NCBI RefSeq assembly: GCF_000009985.1
Contig: NC_007626.1
Coordinates: 3,279,943 to 3,343,942, forward strand
Length of the DNA: 64,000 nucleotides
Direction: 5' to 3'
DNA from: Paramagnetospirillum magneticum AMB-1
GTDB lineage: Bacteria; Pseudomonadota; Alphaproteobacteria; Rhodospirillales; Magnetospirillaceae
The translations under genes and the position numbers were made by a program. The notes below the pieces were generated by a model. It was given only the letters and a program-made list of their open reading frames with translations, searched no databases and was not told the origin of the DNA. This document shows, in pieces, positions 33,723 to 42,916 of the stretch (the first letter of the stretch is position 1; each line of letters opens with the position of its first letter).

Positions 33723-35915
33723 TTACCGCTCCCGCTTGAACACGCAGGTGGCCAACGGCGGCAGCCGCAGGCAGATGGAGAAGCCGTGGCCGTGCCAGGG
33801 CACCTCCTCGGTGTGAACTCCGCCGCCGTTATGGATGTTGGCGCCGCCATACCATTCGGAATCGGTGTTGAGCAGCTCGCGGTACCATCCAGGCTCGGGC
33901 ACGCCGATGCGATAGGAGTCGCGCACCATGGGAGTGTAATTGCCCGCCACCACCAGGAAGTCGCCGGGATCGAAGCCCTTGCGCAGCCAGGTCAGAACCG
34001 AATTGTCGCGGTCGTTGCAGTCGATCCAGGCAAAGCCCGCCGGCTCATTGTCCAACTGGTGCAGCGCTGGCTCGGTGCGGTACAGGCGGTTCAGGTCGCG
34101 GATCAGGCGCATGACGCCTTCGTTGCGCCCGTCGCCCAGCAGGTGCCAGTCCAGGCTGGCATCCTCGTTCCACTCGCTTTGCTGGGCGAATTCCTGGCCC
34201 ATGAACAGCAGCTTCTTGCCCGGCTGGGTCCACATGAAGCCGTAATAGGCGCGCAGATTGGCAAAGCGCTGCCAGGGATCGCCCGGCATGCGGCCGAAGA
34301 TCGAACCCTTGCCGTGCACCACCTCGTCGTGGGACAGCGGCAGCACGAAATTCTCGTGATAGGCATAGAGCTGGGCGAAGGTCAGGCTGTCATGGTGATA
34401 GCGGCGGTGGATGGGGTCCTTGGAGAAGTAGCGCAGCGTGTCGTGCATCCACCCCATGTTCCACTTGTAGCCGAAGCCCAGCCCGCCCAGATGCACCGGC
34501 CGCGAGACCATGGGCCAGGCGGTGGATTCCTCGGCAATGGTCATGGCGCCCGGATGCTCGGCATAGACCAGCATGTTCATGCGGCGCAGGAAGTCGATGG
34601 CTTCCAGATTCTCGTTACCGCCGTGGCGGTTGGGAATCCACTCGCCCGGCTCGCGCGAGTAATCCAGGTACAGCATGGACGCCACCGCATCCACGCGCAG
34701 GCCGTCCACGTGATACTGCTCCAGCCAGTACAGGGCGTTGGCGTAGAGATAGTTCACCACTTCGCTGCGGCCGTAATTGTAGATCAGGGTGTTCCAGTCC
34801 TTGTGCACGCCCAGGCGCGGGTCCTCGTGCTCGTAGAGATGGGTGCCGTCGAAATGGTGCAGGCCGTGGGGATCGTTGGGGAAATGCCCGGCCACCCAGT
34901 CGATGATCACGCCGATGCCCTTTTGGTGCAGGCGATCGACCAGGGTGCGGAACTCGTCCGGCGTGCCGTAGCGCGAGGTGGGCGCGAACAGCCCCACCGG
35001 CTGATAGCCCCACGAGCCGCCGAAGGGATGCTCGTGAATGGGCAGGAACTCCACATGGGTGAAGCCCAGGTCGGCCACGTAATCGCCCAGCTGGTCGGCC
35101 ATTTCGAGATAGGACAGCGGCCGGTTGCAATCTTCCGGCACGCGCCGCCACGACCCCAGATGCACCTCATAGATGCTGATGGGGGCATGGCGGTCATTGC
35201 GCGCCTTCTGCGCCGCCATCCAGTCGGCATCGGCCCAGTCGCGGCGGCCCAGTTCCCACACCACCGAGGCGGTCTTGGGCGGCACCTCGGCGAAATGGCC
35301 GTAAGGGTCGGCCTTCAGGGGCAGCAGCCGCCCGTCGGAGGCGACGATTTCATATTTGTAGACGGCCCCCTGCCCCAGGCCGGGAATGAAGATTTCCCAC
35401 ATTCCCGCCTCATGGCGCAGGCGCATAGGATGGCGCCGCCCGTCCCAGCCGTTAAAGTCGCCCACCACCGAAACGCGGGAGGCATTGGGCGCCCACAGGG
35501 CGAAGTCGACCCCGGCCACCCCGTCGACAATCCGAACCTGGGCGCCGAGCTTCTCGAAGGTCCGCAGGTGGGTCCCCTCGGCCAGCAGGTGGACGTCGAG
35601 ATCGCCCAGCACCGGGGGGAAGCGATAGGGGTCGTCCAGTTCTTCGGTCCCGCCGTCATGGCGCACCGCCCGCAGCCGGTAGGCGGGCGAACCCTTCAGC
35701 TTGACAGCGAACAGGCCGTCGGGGTGAGCCCGGCTCATCTCGGTCTCGCCATCGGCGGCCAGCACGAAGACCGTTCGGGCCTGGGGCTGGAAGGTACGGA
35801 TCACCGTGCCGCCCTTGACCGCATGGGGACCCAGCACGGCGAAGGGATCGCCATGACGTCCCCGGGCGATGGCATCGGCATCGCTGGACCGGATCAATTT
35901 CGCCGCTTCGGGCAT
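33723..35915 (-). CDS. glgB: 1,4-alpha-glucan branching enzyme
   Basis: 730 residues. There is an N-terminal GlgB extension (about 1-110), then CBM48 (VDFALWAPNASRVSVVGDFNG) and a GH13 barrel: VIIDWVAGHFPNDPHGL, GLRVDAVASMLYLDYSRE (nucleophile Asp), AMTIAEESTAWPMVSRP (acid Glu) and LPLSHDEVVHGKGS. It makes alpha-1,6 branches in glycogen. It heads the operon glgB-glgX-malQ-glgP; glgA and glgC are not in the window. The ATG at 35915 has GGAGGGGG upstream and is preferred over 35945. Confidence 0.95.
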   Translation of the reverse strand: MPEAAKLIRSSDADAIARGRHGDPFAVLGPHAVKGGTVIRTFQPQARTVFVLAADGETEMSRAHPDGLFAVKLKGSPAYRLRAVRHDGGTEELDDPYRFPPVLGDLDVHLLAEGTHLRTFEKLGAQVRIVDGVAGVDFALWAPNASRVSVVGDFNGWDGRRHPMRLRHEAGMWEIFIPGLGQGAVYKYEIVASDGRLLPLKADPYGHFAEVPPKTASVVWELGRRDWADADWMAAQKARNDRHAPISIYEVHLGSWRRVPEDCNRPLSYLEMADQLGDYVADLGFTHVEFLPIHEHPFGGSWGYQPVGLFAPTSRYGTPDEFRTLVDRLHQKGIGVIIDWVAGHFPNDPHGLHHFDGTHLYEHEDPRLGVHKDWNTLIYNYGRSEVVNYLYANALYWLEQYHVDGLRVDAVASMLYLDYSREPGEWIPNRHGGNENLEAIDFLRRMNMLVYAEHPGAMTIAEESTAWPMVSRPVHLGGLGFGYKWNMGWMHDTLRYFSKDPIHRRYHHDSLTFAQLYAYHENFVLPLSHDEVVHGKGSIFGRMPGDPWQRFANLRAYYGFMWTQPGKKLLFMGQEFAQQSEWNEDASLDWHLLGDGRNEGVMRLIRDLNRLYRTEPALHQLDNEPAGFAWIDCNDRDNSVLTWLRKGFDPGDFLVVAGNYTPMVRDSYRIGVPEPGWYRELLNTDSEWYGGANIHNGGGVHTEEVPWHGHGFSICLRLPPLATCVFKRER

Positions 35916-36168
35916 CAGCCCCCTCCTGCCAGTCGAAGATCCCAAGTGTCACCGCCTTTGGCCGGAAAGACAAAGGGCGATTTCACAACGGACGTTTTAC
36001 GGGGGCTGCTTTTTAATTGGATTGATTGGACCTTCCGCAAAGCCCCTAAATCTGGTAGTAGATCAGCGTGAGGGGATCGGCCTGATTCGCCCGACAAGGC
36101 AAGACCGGGCCGATTAGACAATTCGTGCAGCCCGTCGGGGGCGGCACCGCAAATTCATGGAGCGTGTT
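35916..36168. other. Divergent intergenic region glgB / small membrane protein
   Basis: About 250 bases, moderately AT-rich around 36000-36060 (GCTTTTTAATTGGATTGATT). It should hold promoters for the glycogen operon (left) and the small gene (right). No clear operator recognised. Confidence 0.4.
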
Positions 36169-36396
36169 ATGGGCGTCCTTCCGAAGGTTCTGGGTCTTAC
36201 CGTTGCCGGCGTTACGGTCATCGCTCTGTATCTGGCCGTTTCCGTGCTGAGCGCCTTGTTCGGCGGCGTCGCCGATCCGAGCCCGGCCCACAGCCCGCTC
36301 GGTTTCGCCGTGTATCTGGGCCTGGCGCTGACCGCCGTGTTCACCAGCATCGTGATGTACCTGGCCTCGACCGGCGGCGGCTCCGCGCAGAGCTAA
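36169..36396 (+). CDS. Small membrane protein (75 residues)
   Basis: Starts MGVLPKVLGLTVAGVTVIAL, with two hydrophobic helices (about 5-30 and 45-67) separated by a short loop with prolines and ending in a Gly/Ser tail. The ATG at 36169 has GGAG six bases upstream; an earlier in-frame ATG at 36157 exists. Family unknown. It has its own terminator and stands between the glycogen operon and a chemoreceptor gene. Confidence 0.65.
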   Translation: MGVLPKVLGLTVAGVTVIALYLAVSVLSALFGGVADPSPAHSPLGFAVYLGLALTAVFTSIVMYLASTGGGSAQS

Positions 36397-36418
36397 GCCG
36401 GTTCGCCACGAACCTCAA

Positions 36419-36453
36419 AGCGCCCCGGCCTCGCGGCCGGGGCGCTTTCATTT
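36419..36453. terminator. Bidirectional terminator
   Basis: A perfect 12-bp stem AGCGCCCCGGCC (36419-36430) with its complement at 36435-36446 and loop TCGC, followed by TTCATTT. It separates the small membrane protein gene and the convergent chemoreceptor gene. Confidence 0.85.
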
Positions 36454-36464
36454 CAAGGCCGGGA

Positions 36465-38141
36465 TCAGGCTGTCCGCACGCTGGTCAGGAATTCCCGCAC
36501 CTCGCTTTCCAGGCGGGCGCTCTCGTCCAGCAGGCCGTTGGCCGAGGTGAACACCGCCTGGGCCATGCCGCCGGTTTCCGAGGCAGCCTGGGCGACGCCG
36601 GCGATATTGCGGGCCACCTCGCTGGTGCCTTCGTTGGCCAGTTCCACGTTGCGGGCGATTTCCGCCGTGGCGGCGCCTTGCTCCTCGACCGCCCCAGCGA
36701 TGGCCGTCGCCAGCTCATTGATGCGCGAGATGGTATGGGAAATGCCCGAGATGGCCTCGACCGCCGCCTGGGTTTCCGCCTGCACCGCAGAGATCTGCAA
36801 GGTGATCTCCTCCGTGGCCTTGGCCGTCTGTCCAGCCAGATTCTTGACCTCGTGCGCCACCACGGCGAATCCCTTGCCGGCGTCGCCGGCCCGGGCGCTT
36901 TCGATGGTGGCGTTCAGGGCCAGTAGGTTGGTCTGGCTGGCGATGTCGCTGATCAGCTTGACCACGTTGCCAATCCGCTGCGCCGCCTCGGCCATGCCGG
37001 TGACCTTGCGCGTCGCCTCCATGACCTCGGTCTCGGCGGCCTGGGCGATGTCCGAGGACTGACGGACCTGCCGCGAGATCTCGTGGATGGAACTGGCCAG
37101 TTCCGTGCTGGCTGAGGCCACGGTCCCCACATTGGCCGTCGCCTCGTCGGTGGCGGTCGAGACGGCGCTGCTCTGGCGCTGGGTCTGCTCGGCATTGGCC
37201 GACAAGGTGTCGGCCGAACCATGCAGCGCTTGAACGGCGGCCTTGACCCGGCTCAGGGTGGTCTCGATGGATTGGTCGAAACGCTGGGTCGCCACCTCGA
37301 TGACCTGCTGACGGGCCTCGCGCTGGGTCCGGGCCAGGCGCTCCTCCTCCGCCCGGGCGGCGGCCTCCATGATGCTGCTCCGCCAGCCGTTCAGGGCCTG
37401 GGCAAGCGGCCCGAACTCGTCGCGGCGCTCCACGCCCGGCACGGCCAAGCCGGTATCGCCTCCGGCCAGACGACGCACCGCCCCCACCAGATCCCCCAGG
37501 GGATTGGTGATGCTGCGACCGATGGCCAGGGCGAGAACCAGACCGAAGACGGTAGCCAGCAATCCGACGATGACGGACAGGCGGCTGACCAGGGCGATCA
37601 GGCTTTCAACCTGGGCCGCCTCGGCATCGGAGGTGGCGCGATAGCCCTCGGACAGGCTGGCGCCGATCTTGTCGATGGCCGCGCTGATCTTTCCGGCGTC
37701 ACTGCGGGACGCCGCCAGTTCTGGATCATCGAAGGCCGCCTTTCGCGCCCTCAATTCGCTGAGCTTCTCGACCCTGACCTTGTAGGCGGCGATCAGCTCG
37801 GCCATCTCGCGCACCTGCCGCTGACGCTCCGGCGCGAAGAGGGTGGCGGCATGCAGCGCCTCGACCTCCTTGATCAGATCGTTCGTCAGGGAAATTCCCT
37901 TCTGCAGGCGGCTGGTGTCGTCGGTGCCGAAATACACCCAGATATTGAAGCGCGCCTCGTAGATGTGCCGCTCGATGCTCTCCAGCGCCAAGGCGTTGTC
38001 GCTGCCCCGCCGGCTTGCCGCCACGGCGGCGGCGATGTCACCGGCCGAAATCCTGGAGAAGGTCGCCAAGCCGGCGATCAACGCGATTAGGACGACGAAT
38101 CCCACCAACAGGCGATTTGCGATACCCAACTTTGCCAGCAT
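36465..38141 (-). CDS. Methyl-accepting chemotaxis protein with four-helix-bundle sensor
   Basis: 558 residues. Membrane helices at about 9-30 and 186-208 enclose a ~155-residue periplasmic, all-helical region of the 4HB_MCP/HBM type (ALESIERHIYEARFNIWVY; RVEKLSELRARKAAFDD). A HAMP domain and the MCP signalling domain follow, with tip ISDIASQTNLLALNATIESA and AGDAGKGFAVVAHEVKNLAG. No CheR-binding pentapeptide at the C-terminus. Small aromatic or carboxylic ligands are possible but not readable from sequence. The ATG at 38141 begins MLAKLGIANRLLVGF. Confidence 0.92.
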   Translation of the reverse strand: MLAKLGIANRLLVGFVVLIALIAGLATFSRISAGDIAAAVAASRRGSDNALALESIERHIYEARFNIWVYFGTDDTSRLQKGISLTNDLIKEVEALHAATLFAPERQRQVREMAELIAAYKVRVEKLSELRARKAAFDDPELAASRSDAGKISAAIDKIGASLSEGYRATSDAEAAQVESLIALVSRLSVIVGLLATVFGLVLALAIGRSITNPLGDLVGAVRRLAGGDTGLAVPGVERRDEFGPLAQALNGWRSSIMEAAARAEEERLARTQREARQQVIEVATQRFDQSIETTLSRVKAAVQALHGSADTLSANAEQTQRQSSAVSTATDEATANVGTVASASTELASSIHEISRQVRQSSDIAQAAETEVMEATRKVTGMAEAAQRIGNVVKLISDIASQTNLLALNATIESARAGDAGKGFAVVAHEVKNLAGQTAKATEEITLQISAVQAETQAAVEAISGISHTISRINELATAIAGAVEEQGAATAEIARNVELANEGTSEVARNIAGVAQAASETGGMAQAVFTSANGLLDESARLESEVREFLTSVRTA

Positions 38142-38177
38142 GGCTTTCTCCCTAGTCTGCCAGACGCACTTGGGCGA

Positions 38178-38360
38178 TCACGGCCGGTTGAGGTTTAAAT
38201 GTGCGAGCAAAATACACCTACAAAACCCAGCCAGAACCATACAACCAATGCAGAGCAACTTCTGACTATCGCGCTCGCTATTTGATATTACCGATACAAA
38301 CACGCCTATACCGGCAAGCATCAAGCCAAGCTCACGATACTCTTTACTGATGCGCGTCAT
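38178..38360 (-). CDS. Possible small membrane protein (60 residues) in an AT-rich patch
   Basis: The ORF starts MTRISKEYRELGLMLAGIGV and has two hydrophobic stretches (about 12-27 and 36-53), three cysteines (C37, C40, C48) and a short polar tail. It lies 36 bases beyond the chemoreceptor start, upstream of it on the same strand. Ribosome binding site weak. Base composition is lower in GC than neighbours. Could be real or chance. Confidence 0.35.
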   Translation of the reverse strand: MTRISKEYRELGLMLAGIGVFVSVISNSERDSQKLLCIGCMVLAGFCRCILLAHLNLNRP

Positions 38361-38587
38361 CGGTGTCTTTGCCGGTCATCGCCATTTATCATTAAATTAT
38401 TGTCATTGTGCAGACGCAAAAAACTCAAGCCCATGCGTACAGTTTTGCATACGTAATTACACCAACTCCAAATCCGGGCGAGCAAAAGCCTCCCAGGCAG
38501 TCCCTGGGCAAGGACTGGGCGCATCCTGACGAAAAAGCGGGGGATGGTTGGGGCGGCAGCCCGCCGGGCAGCCGAGCGGATTTGACC
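38361..38587. other. Intergenic region, AT-rich in part
   Basis: About 227 bases upstream of the 60-codon ORF and downstream of the exported-protein gene. The part around 38380-38470 is AT-rich with the near-repeat TGCGTACAGTTTTGCATACG. CCCAGGCAGTCCCTGGG at about 38492-38508 could form a small hairpin after the exported-protein gene on the minus strand. No gene seen. Confidence 0.35.
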
Positions 38588-39055
38588 TTACTGACAGACC
38601 TTATAGTCGTCGGTGACCTGATTGCGGACCGTCTTGGACAACTTGGTGAAGGCGGCGAAGCCGCGCTTCTCGATGGTCTGCAGCAACTCGTCGATATTCT
38701 CGCAGAACCCTTCGGTCAGCGGAATATTGCGGGCGAAGGTGACCAGCCGCCCATCGGCGTAGTTGATCTTGTACTTCCAGTCGTCGGGGAACTCCCGCTC
38801 CCAGGCCTTGAGGCGTTTATCCACCGAGGAGCGGAACTTGGCGCCATTGGCCCCTTCGATCTTCTGCCAGCGGTCGCGGGCGCCGGGCAGCAGGCGTTCG
38901 TTGCAGCGATTGGCGGCTTCGCGCAGGAAGATCCCCTGGCGCACCTCCTGCTCGGCCCTGATCTCGGTCGTGGAAAAGCAGTTCTTCGGCTTGCCCGCCG
39001 CCCAGGCGACGGCGGGACTTAAGGCGATGGCGAGGATGATTGCGGCACGGAACAT
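38588..39055 (-). CDS. Exported hypothetical protein
   Basis: 155 residues with a signal peptide (MFRAAIILAIALSPAVAWAAG). The mature part is charged and helical, with four cysteines (C26, C50, C118 and the penultimate C154) that could form disulfides, and segments FLREAANRCNERLLPGARDR and DYKVCQ. I do not recognise the family. Its start overlaps the 3' end of msrQ by 37 bases on the same strand, so it is probably the third gene of the msrP-msrQ operon. A periplasmic role beside methionine sulfoxide repair is only a contextual guess. Confidence 0.65.
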   Translation of the reverse strand: MFRAAIILAIALSPAVAWAAGKPKNCFSTTEIRAEQEVRQGIFLREAANRCNERLLPGARDRWQKIEGANGAKFRSSVDKRLKAWEREFPDDWKYKINYADGRLVTFARNIPLTEGFCENIDELLQTIEKRGFAAFTKLSKTVRNQVTDDYKVCQ

Positions 39056-39675
39056 GCGGTGGGCCTGGCTGTGGTTGCGGCGCCATTATGCCGCAGCCGC
39101 GCCACCCCCCGCCAGCCGAGAAGCACGGCCAGGATGGCGGCGTGGATGGCGGGCTCGGTGATGTCCTTCTTGACCATCATCCAGTGATGGGCCACCCCCA
39201 GGGGGGCGATGACATAGACCAGCCGGTGCAGCGCCTGCCAGCGCCTGCCGCCCAGGCGGCGCATCATGGCGTTGGTCGAGGTCAGCGCCAGGGGGATCAG
39301 CAGCACCACCGCCACCATGCCCAGGGTGATGTAGCGGCGCTTGACGATCTCCCGTCCGATGGCCGACCAGTCGAAGAACTGGTCCAGCCCCACATAGGAA
39401 CTGAAATGCAGCACCACATAGGCGAAGGCGAACAGGCCCAGCATGCGCCGCCAGCGGGCGACGGCATTCCAGCCGGTCATCTGCCGCAGCGGCGTCACCG
39501 CCAGGGCGATCAGCAGGAAGCGAAGCGCCCAGTCGCCCAGGAAGCGGTTGGTCGCCTCGATGGGATTGGCCCCCAGCCCGCCGGAAGCGCCCCGCCAGAC
39601 CAGGAGGCCCAGCGGGATCAGGCAGACGGCGAACAGCAGGGGCTTGACCCAGCCTTGGCGCAGCAGCTTGTCCAT
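39019..39675 (-). CDS. msrQ: MsrQ, haem b membrane subunit of the periplasmic methionine sulfoxide reductase
   Basis: 218 residues with six membrane helices of the ferric-reductase-like YedZ/MsrQ type. Conserved histidines are visible in YVVLHFSSYVG, WQALHRLVYVIAPLGVAHHW. It passes electrons from the quinone pool to MsrP. The ATG at 39675 shares one base with the msrP stop (TGATG), so the genes are coupled. The C-terminal tail is longer than usual and overlaps the next gene. Confidence 0.9.
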   Translation of the reverse strand: MDKLLRQGWVKPLLFAVCLIPLGLLVWRGASGGLGANPIEATNRFLGDWALRFLLIALAVTPLRQMTGWNAVARWRRMLGLFAFAYVVLHFSSYVGLDQFFDWSAIGREIVKRRYITLGMVAVVLLIPLALTSTNAMMRRLGGRRWQALHRLVYVIAPLGVAHHWMMVKKDITEPAIHAAILAVLLGWRGVARLRHNGAATTARPTACSVPQSSSPSP

Positions 39676-40601
39676 CAGAAATTCGCCGCCAGATCCATGC
39701 CGGAATAGAGCGAGGCCACCTGATCGGCATAGCCGTTGAACGGCAGTGTCTTGCGCTTCAGGAATTCGCCGATGCGCCGCTCGGCTCCCTGGCTCCAGCG
39801 CGGATGGTCCACGGCCGGATTGACGTTGGCGTAAAAGCCGTATTCCCGCGGCGCCGCCTTCATCCAGGCGGTCCTGGACGGCGTCTCGGCAAAGCGGATG
39901 GCGACGATCGACTTGATGGATTTGAACCCGTATTTCCACGGCACCACCAGCCGGATGGGCGCGCCGTTCTGGGGCAGCAATTCCTCGCCGTACAGTCCCA
40001 CCGCCAGCAGGGCCAGCGGATGCATGGCCTCGTCGATCCTCAGGCCCTCCACATAGGGCCAGTCGATGACGGAGCGGCGCTGGCCCGGCAGGCGCTCGGG
40101 GTCCTGCAGGGTGGTGAATTCCACGAACTTGGCCTTGGAGCCGGGCTCGAAGCGCTTCAGCACCTCGCCCAGGGGAATGCCCACCCAGGGGATCACCATG
40201 GACCAGGCTTCGACGCAGCGCATGCGGTAGATGCGGTCCTCCAGCCGGTGCGGCTTGATCAGATCCTCGTAGCCCAGGGTGCCGGGCTTGGCGCATTCCC
40301 CGGCGATGGTGACGCTCCACGGTCTGGTCTTGGTGAAATAGCTGGGCGCCAGTTGGGCGGGATCGGACTTCTCCACCCCCAGCTCATAGAAGTTGTTGTA
40401 GGTGGTGACGTCCTTTCGGGGGGTGGGCGGCTCGTCGGTGGAGAACGGCCCCTTGACCGTGTTCAGCCCCGCCTCGGCCGGAAGGCCAGACAGCGCCAGG
40501 GCGCCCGCCGCCCCCAGCGCCAGGAAGCGGCGACGATCCAGCCACAGAGCCTTGTCGGTCACCTCGGATTCGCGCAAGTCCGCAGCGGATCTGATCAGCA
40601 T
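39675..40601 (-). CDS. msrP: MsrP, molybdopterin methionine sulfoxide reductase catalytic subunit
   Basis: 308 residues. The twin-arginine signal [20 protein letters not shown] lies at about 20-40. The sulfite-oxidase-type molybdopterin domain follows: NNFYELG near the N-terminus, [16 protein letters not shown] with the Mo-ligating Cys, and [18 protein letters not shown]. It reduces methionine sulfoxide in periplasmic proteins, with electrons from MsrQ. First gene of the operon. Confidence 0.93.
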
Positions 40602-40649
40602 GTCCGTCTCTCCACCTGCCCTGAATGTCCCTCGCCGATTACATGGGGA

Positions 40650-41726
40650 TTATGGCGACTTTTTGGAACAGATCCGTTTCACCGCCTGCCAATCGGCATC
40701 GGAGAGGGCGGGCAGGCGCGGGGCCGGCAACCGCCGGGCCTCGACCGCCTCGGCGCGGCGGACGGAATCGGGATGGGTGCTGAGCCAGGCCAGCACCTGC
40801 CCCTGGCGCCCCTCCATGGTGGCGAGGCGGCGGAAGAACAGGGCCAGACCGTCCGAGCCGATGCCCGCCGCCTCCAGCAGGGCCAGCGCCCCCAGATCGG
40901 CGGCGCTCTCGTCCTCGCGGGTATAGGCCCCGGCCAGGGCGGCGCCCAGGCCGCTGGCCACCAGCCCCGAGGCATCGCCGGTGATCATGGTGGCGAACAC
41001 GCCGACGCCCAGGGCGCGGATCATGGCGGCGCTCACATGCCGCTCGCCGATATGGGTGAGTTCGTGGGCCAGCACCCCGGCCAGTTCGTCCGGCCCCTCG
41101 GCCTTGTTGATCAATCCGGAAAACAGGATGATCTCGCCGCCCGGCAGAGCCAAGGCGTTGACGTCCTTGGAGTGCAGCACATGGACGCGCACCTCGCGCC
41201 GGTCGGCGGGCAGCGGCTCGGCCAGCCGGCGGGTCAGGGCGTCGAGCACCCGCAGCCCCTCCTTGCCCTGGCAGGCCTTCATCTGGCCTTCCAGGCCGCC
41301 GGCGATGGACTGGCCCCACTGGCGCTCCAGCCCGGCGGGCAGCAGATGGGCCAGCAGCCGGGACACCGGCGCCAGACCGACCATCAACCCGGCCAGCACC
41401 AGCCCACCCAGCAGGCAGCCGAGAATCAGGGCCGCATGCCGGCTTTTGCGCCAGGCGGGCGGCTTGGGCAGGGCCTCGCGGATCACCACGGCATCCTCGA
41501 TGGCCAGCCGGGCGTCGGGCTCGGAGGCGCAGCGCAGCCTGATGCCGCGCTTTTCCGGCCACTCGCCGTCGGCCACCAGATCGTCGGTCTTCCACACCGC
41601 GATGAGAAAGCCATCCTCGCCCCGGATTTCCAGGCCGCCGGACTGGACGCGGACCATCACCTTGCGCGAGGCGGCGCTGCGGCCGTCGCTGAACCGCCCC
41701 GGGCGCTCGGCCTCGGTGGCGATCAA
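40650..41726 (-). CDS. M48-family membrane metalloprotease
   Basis: 358 residues. Residues 1-90 form a soluble N-terminal region, residues about 97-125 one or two membrane helices, and the rest an M48 peptidase domain. The zinc motif HELTH is at 221-225, with the third ligand Glu in REDESAADLGAL near 273. Related to HtpX/Oma1/YcaL-type quality-control proteases; no TPR region. The start is TTG at 41726, overlapping the stop of the DUF898 gene as TTGA, so the pair is translationally coupled. Substrates unknown. Confidence 0.85.
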   Translation of the reverse strand: MIATEAERPGRFSDGRSAASRKVMVRVQSGGLEIRGEDGFLIAVWKTDDLVADGEWPEKRGIRLRCASEPDARLAIEDAVVIREALPKPPAWRKSRHAALILGCLLGGLVLAGLMVGLAPVSRLLAHLLPAGLERQWGQSIAGGLEGQMKACQGKEGLRVLDALTRRLAEPLPADRREVRVHVLHSKDVNALALPGGEIILFSGLINKAEGPDELAGVLAHELTHIGERHVSAAMIRALGVGVFATMITGDASGLVASGLGAALAGAYTREDESAADLGALALLEAAGIGSDGLALFFRRLATMEGRQGQVLAWLSTHPDSVRRAEAVEARRLPAPRLPALSDADWQAVKRICSKKSP

Positions 41727-42799
41727 AACTCGCCGGCCCCGTCCAGCACCGCCACCAGCCCCTCCCCGGTGCTCGGCCCGGTATCCTCGGCCCGGTGGAC
41801 CCGGGCGAAATCAGGCTCGCCCTCGACCCCGATCACCGAACAGGCGTAGCGAAAGGTGCGCAGGGATGCCCAGGGGCGCAAGATCCCGAAGCTGAACAGC
41901 GAGATCAGCATGTTGCCCATCACCAGCCCGATCAGCCGCCAGGCCCGGGTGTCGGCCGAGAAGCGGCTGCCCTCGAATTCGGTCCCCGCCGCCAGATTGC
42001 GGTAAAAGCCCGCCCGGTACCACGCCAGGGGCAGGGCCATGGTCACCACCGCCACCGGCACGAGAAGCATGGCGAAGCCGATTCCGGCCGCCGCCTGGTC
42101 CTCCTCGCTCTCCCCCACCAGGGAAGAGGCGCCGGCGGCGGCGGCGATGGCCGCCACCGCGAAGATCAGCCCGCTGAACCACACCAGGGTAAAGCGGCCG
42201 TAGAGACCCGAGGCGGTGGCGTCGCAGGTGAAGCGACGGTCGCCGAAGGTCGTGTTGTTGAGGCGGTAGGAGGCCAGCCACATCTCGCCCCAGGGCAAGG
42301 CCCAGCCCAGGCTGAGCGGCACGGCCATCCACACCGCCAGGCTGCGCAGGGCATAGCCCCAGCCCGATCCGGTCTGGCCGCCCCGGATGCCGCGCCACAG
42401 GGTACGCGACATCTGGTAGCGCCGCGCCCGATAAAGGCCCACCGACACCAGCAAGATGGTCAGCAGGTAAAGCCCCGACAGCAGCAGCGCCCCCAGGGGA
42501 TTGCCCGACACCAGCAGCACCTGCGCCGAGGCGAAGCCGGCCACCAGCGGCAGGTAGACGATCACCAGCACGATCAGGAAGCCGATGAACAGCTCCTTGC
42601 CGGTGCCGGTATATTCCAGCGGATCGCCCCAGGCGCGGGTGGCGCTCCACAACTGGCGGCGCACATTGGTTTTGCCCCAGAAGCGGTAGATGGACAGGGT
42701 CAGGATGGACAGCAGCATATTGCTCAGCGCCGTGCTGATCATGTTTCCCACATCGCCGGAACACACGAGGGGACGCTGTGGAGTTGTGGACTGACGCAT
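41723..42799 (-). CDS. DUF898 (YjgN-like) multi-pass membrane protein
   Basis: 358 residues with six or more membrane helices and the duplicated family motif: NMLLSILTLSIYRFWGKTNV with TGTGKELFIGF in the first half, NMLISLFSFGILRPWASLRT in the second. Each half ends in a basic segment and a Trp. Function of the family is unknown. Cotranscribed with the M48 protease; the same pairing in other proteobacteria would suggest a membrane-protein quality-control partnership. The ATG at 42799 begins MRQSTTPQRPLVCSGD. Confidence 0.85.
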   Translation of the reverse strand: MRQSTTPQRPLVCSGDVGNMISTALSNMLLSILTLSIYRFWGKTNVRRQLWSATRAWGDPLEYTGTGKELFIGFLIVLVIVYLPLVAGFASAQVLLVSGNPLGALLLSGLYLLTILLVSVGLYRARRYQMSRTLWRGIRGGQTGSGWGYALRSLAVWMAVPLSLGWALPWGEMWLASYRLNNTTFGDRRFTCDATASGLYGRFTLVWFSGLIFAVAAIAAAAGASSLVGESEEDQAAAGIGFAMLLVPVAVVTMALPLAWYRAGFYRNLAAGTEFEGSRFSADTRAWRLIGLVMGNMLISLFSFGILRPWASLRTFRYACSVIGVEGEPDFARVHRAEDTGPSTGEGLVAVLDGAGEF

Positions 42800-42916
42800 G
42801 GCTTTCTCCCGACCGGATCATGGCAGGGTAACCGCCAGTCCCCATCTTGTCGATGAGGCGCGATGCATTCGCTGCTACACTGGAGGGCGGCATTCCCCCG
42901 CCCCAAGGAGGTGACC

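Noticed and set aside
32598..36071. A 1157-codon open frame on the plus strand
   Set aside because: It runs antisense to glgX and glgB, is composed of low-complexity His/Gln/Gly-rich sequence, and has no recognisable domain. It is a shadow of GC-rich codon use.
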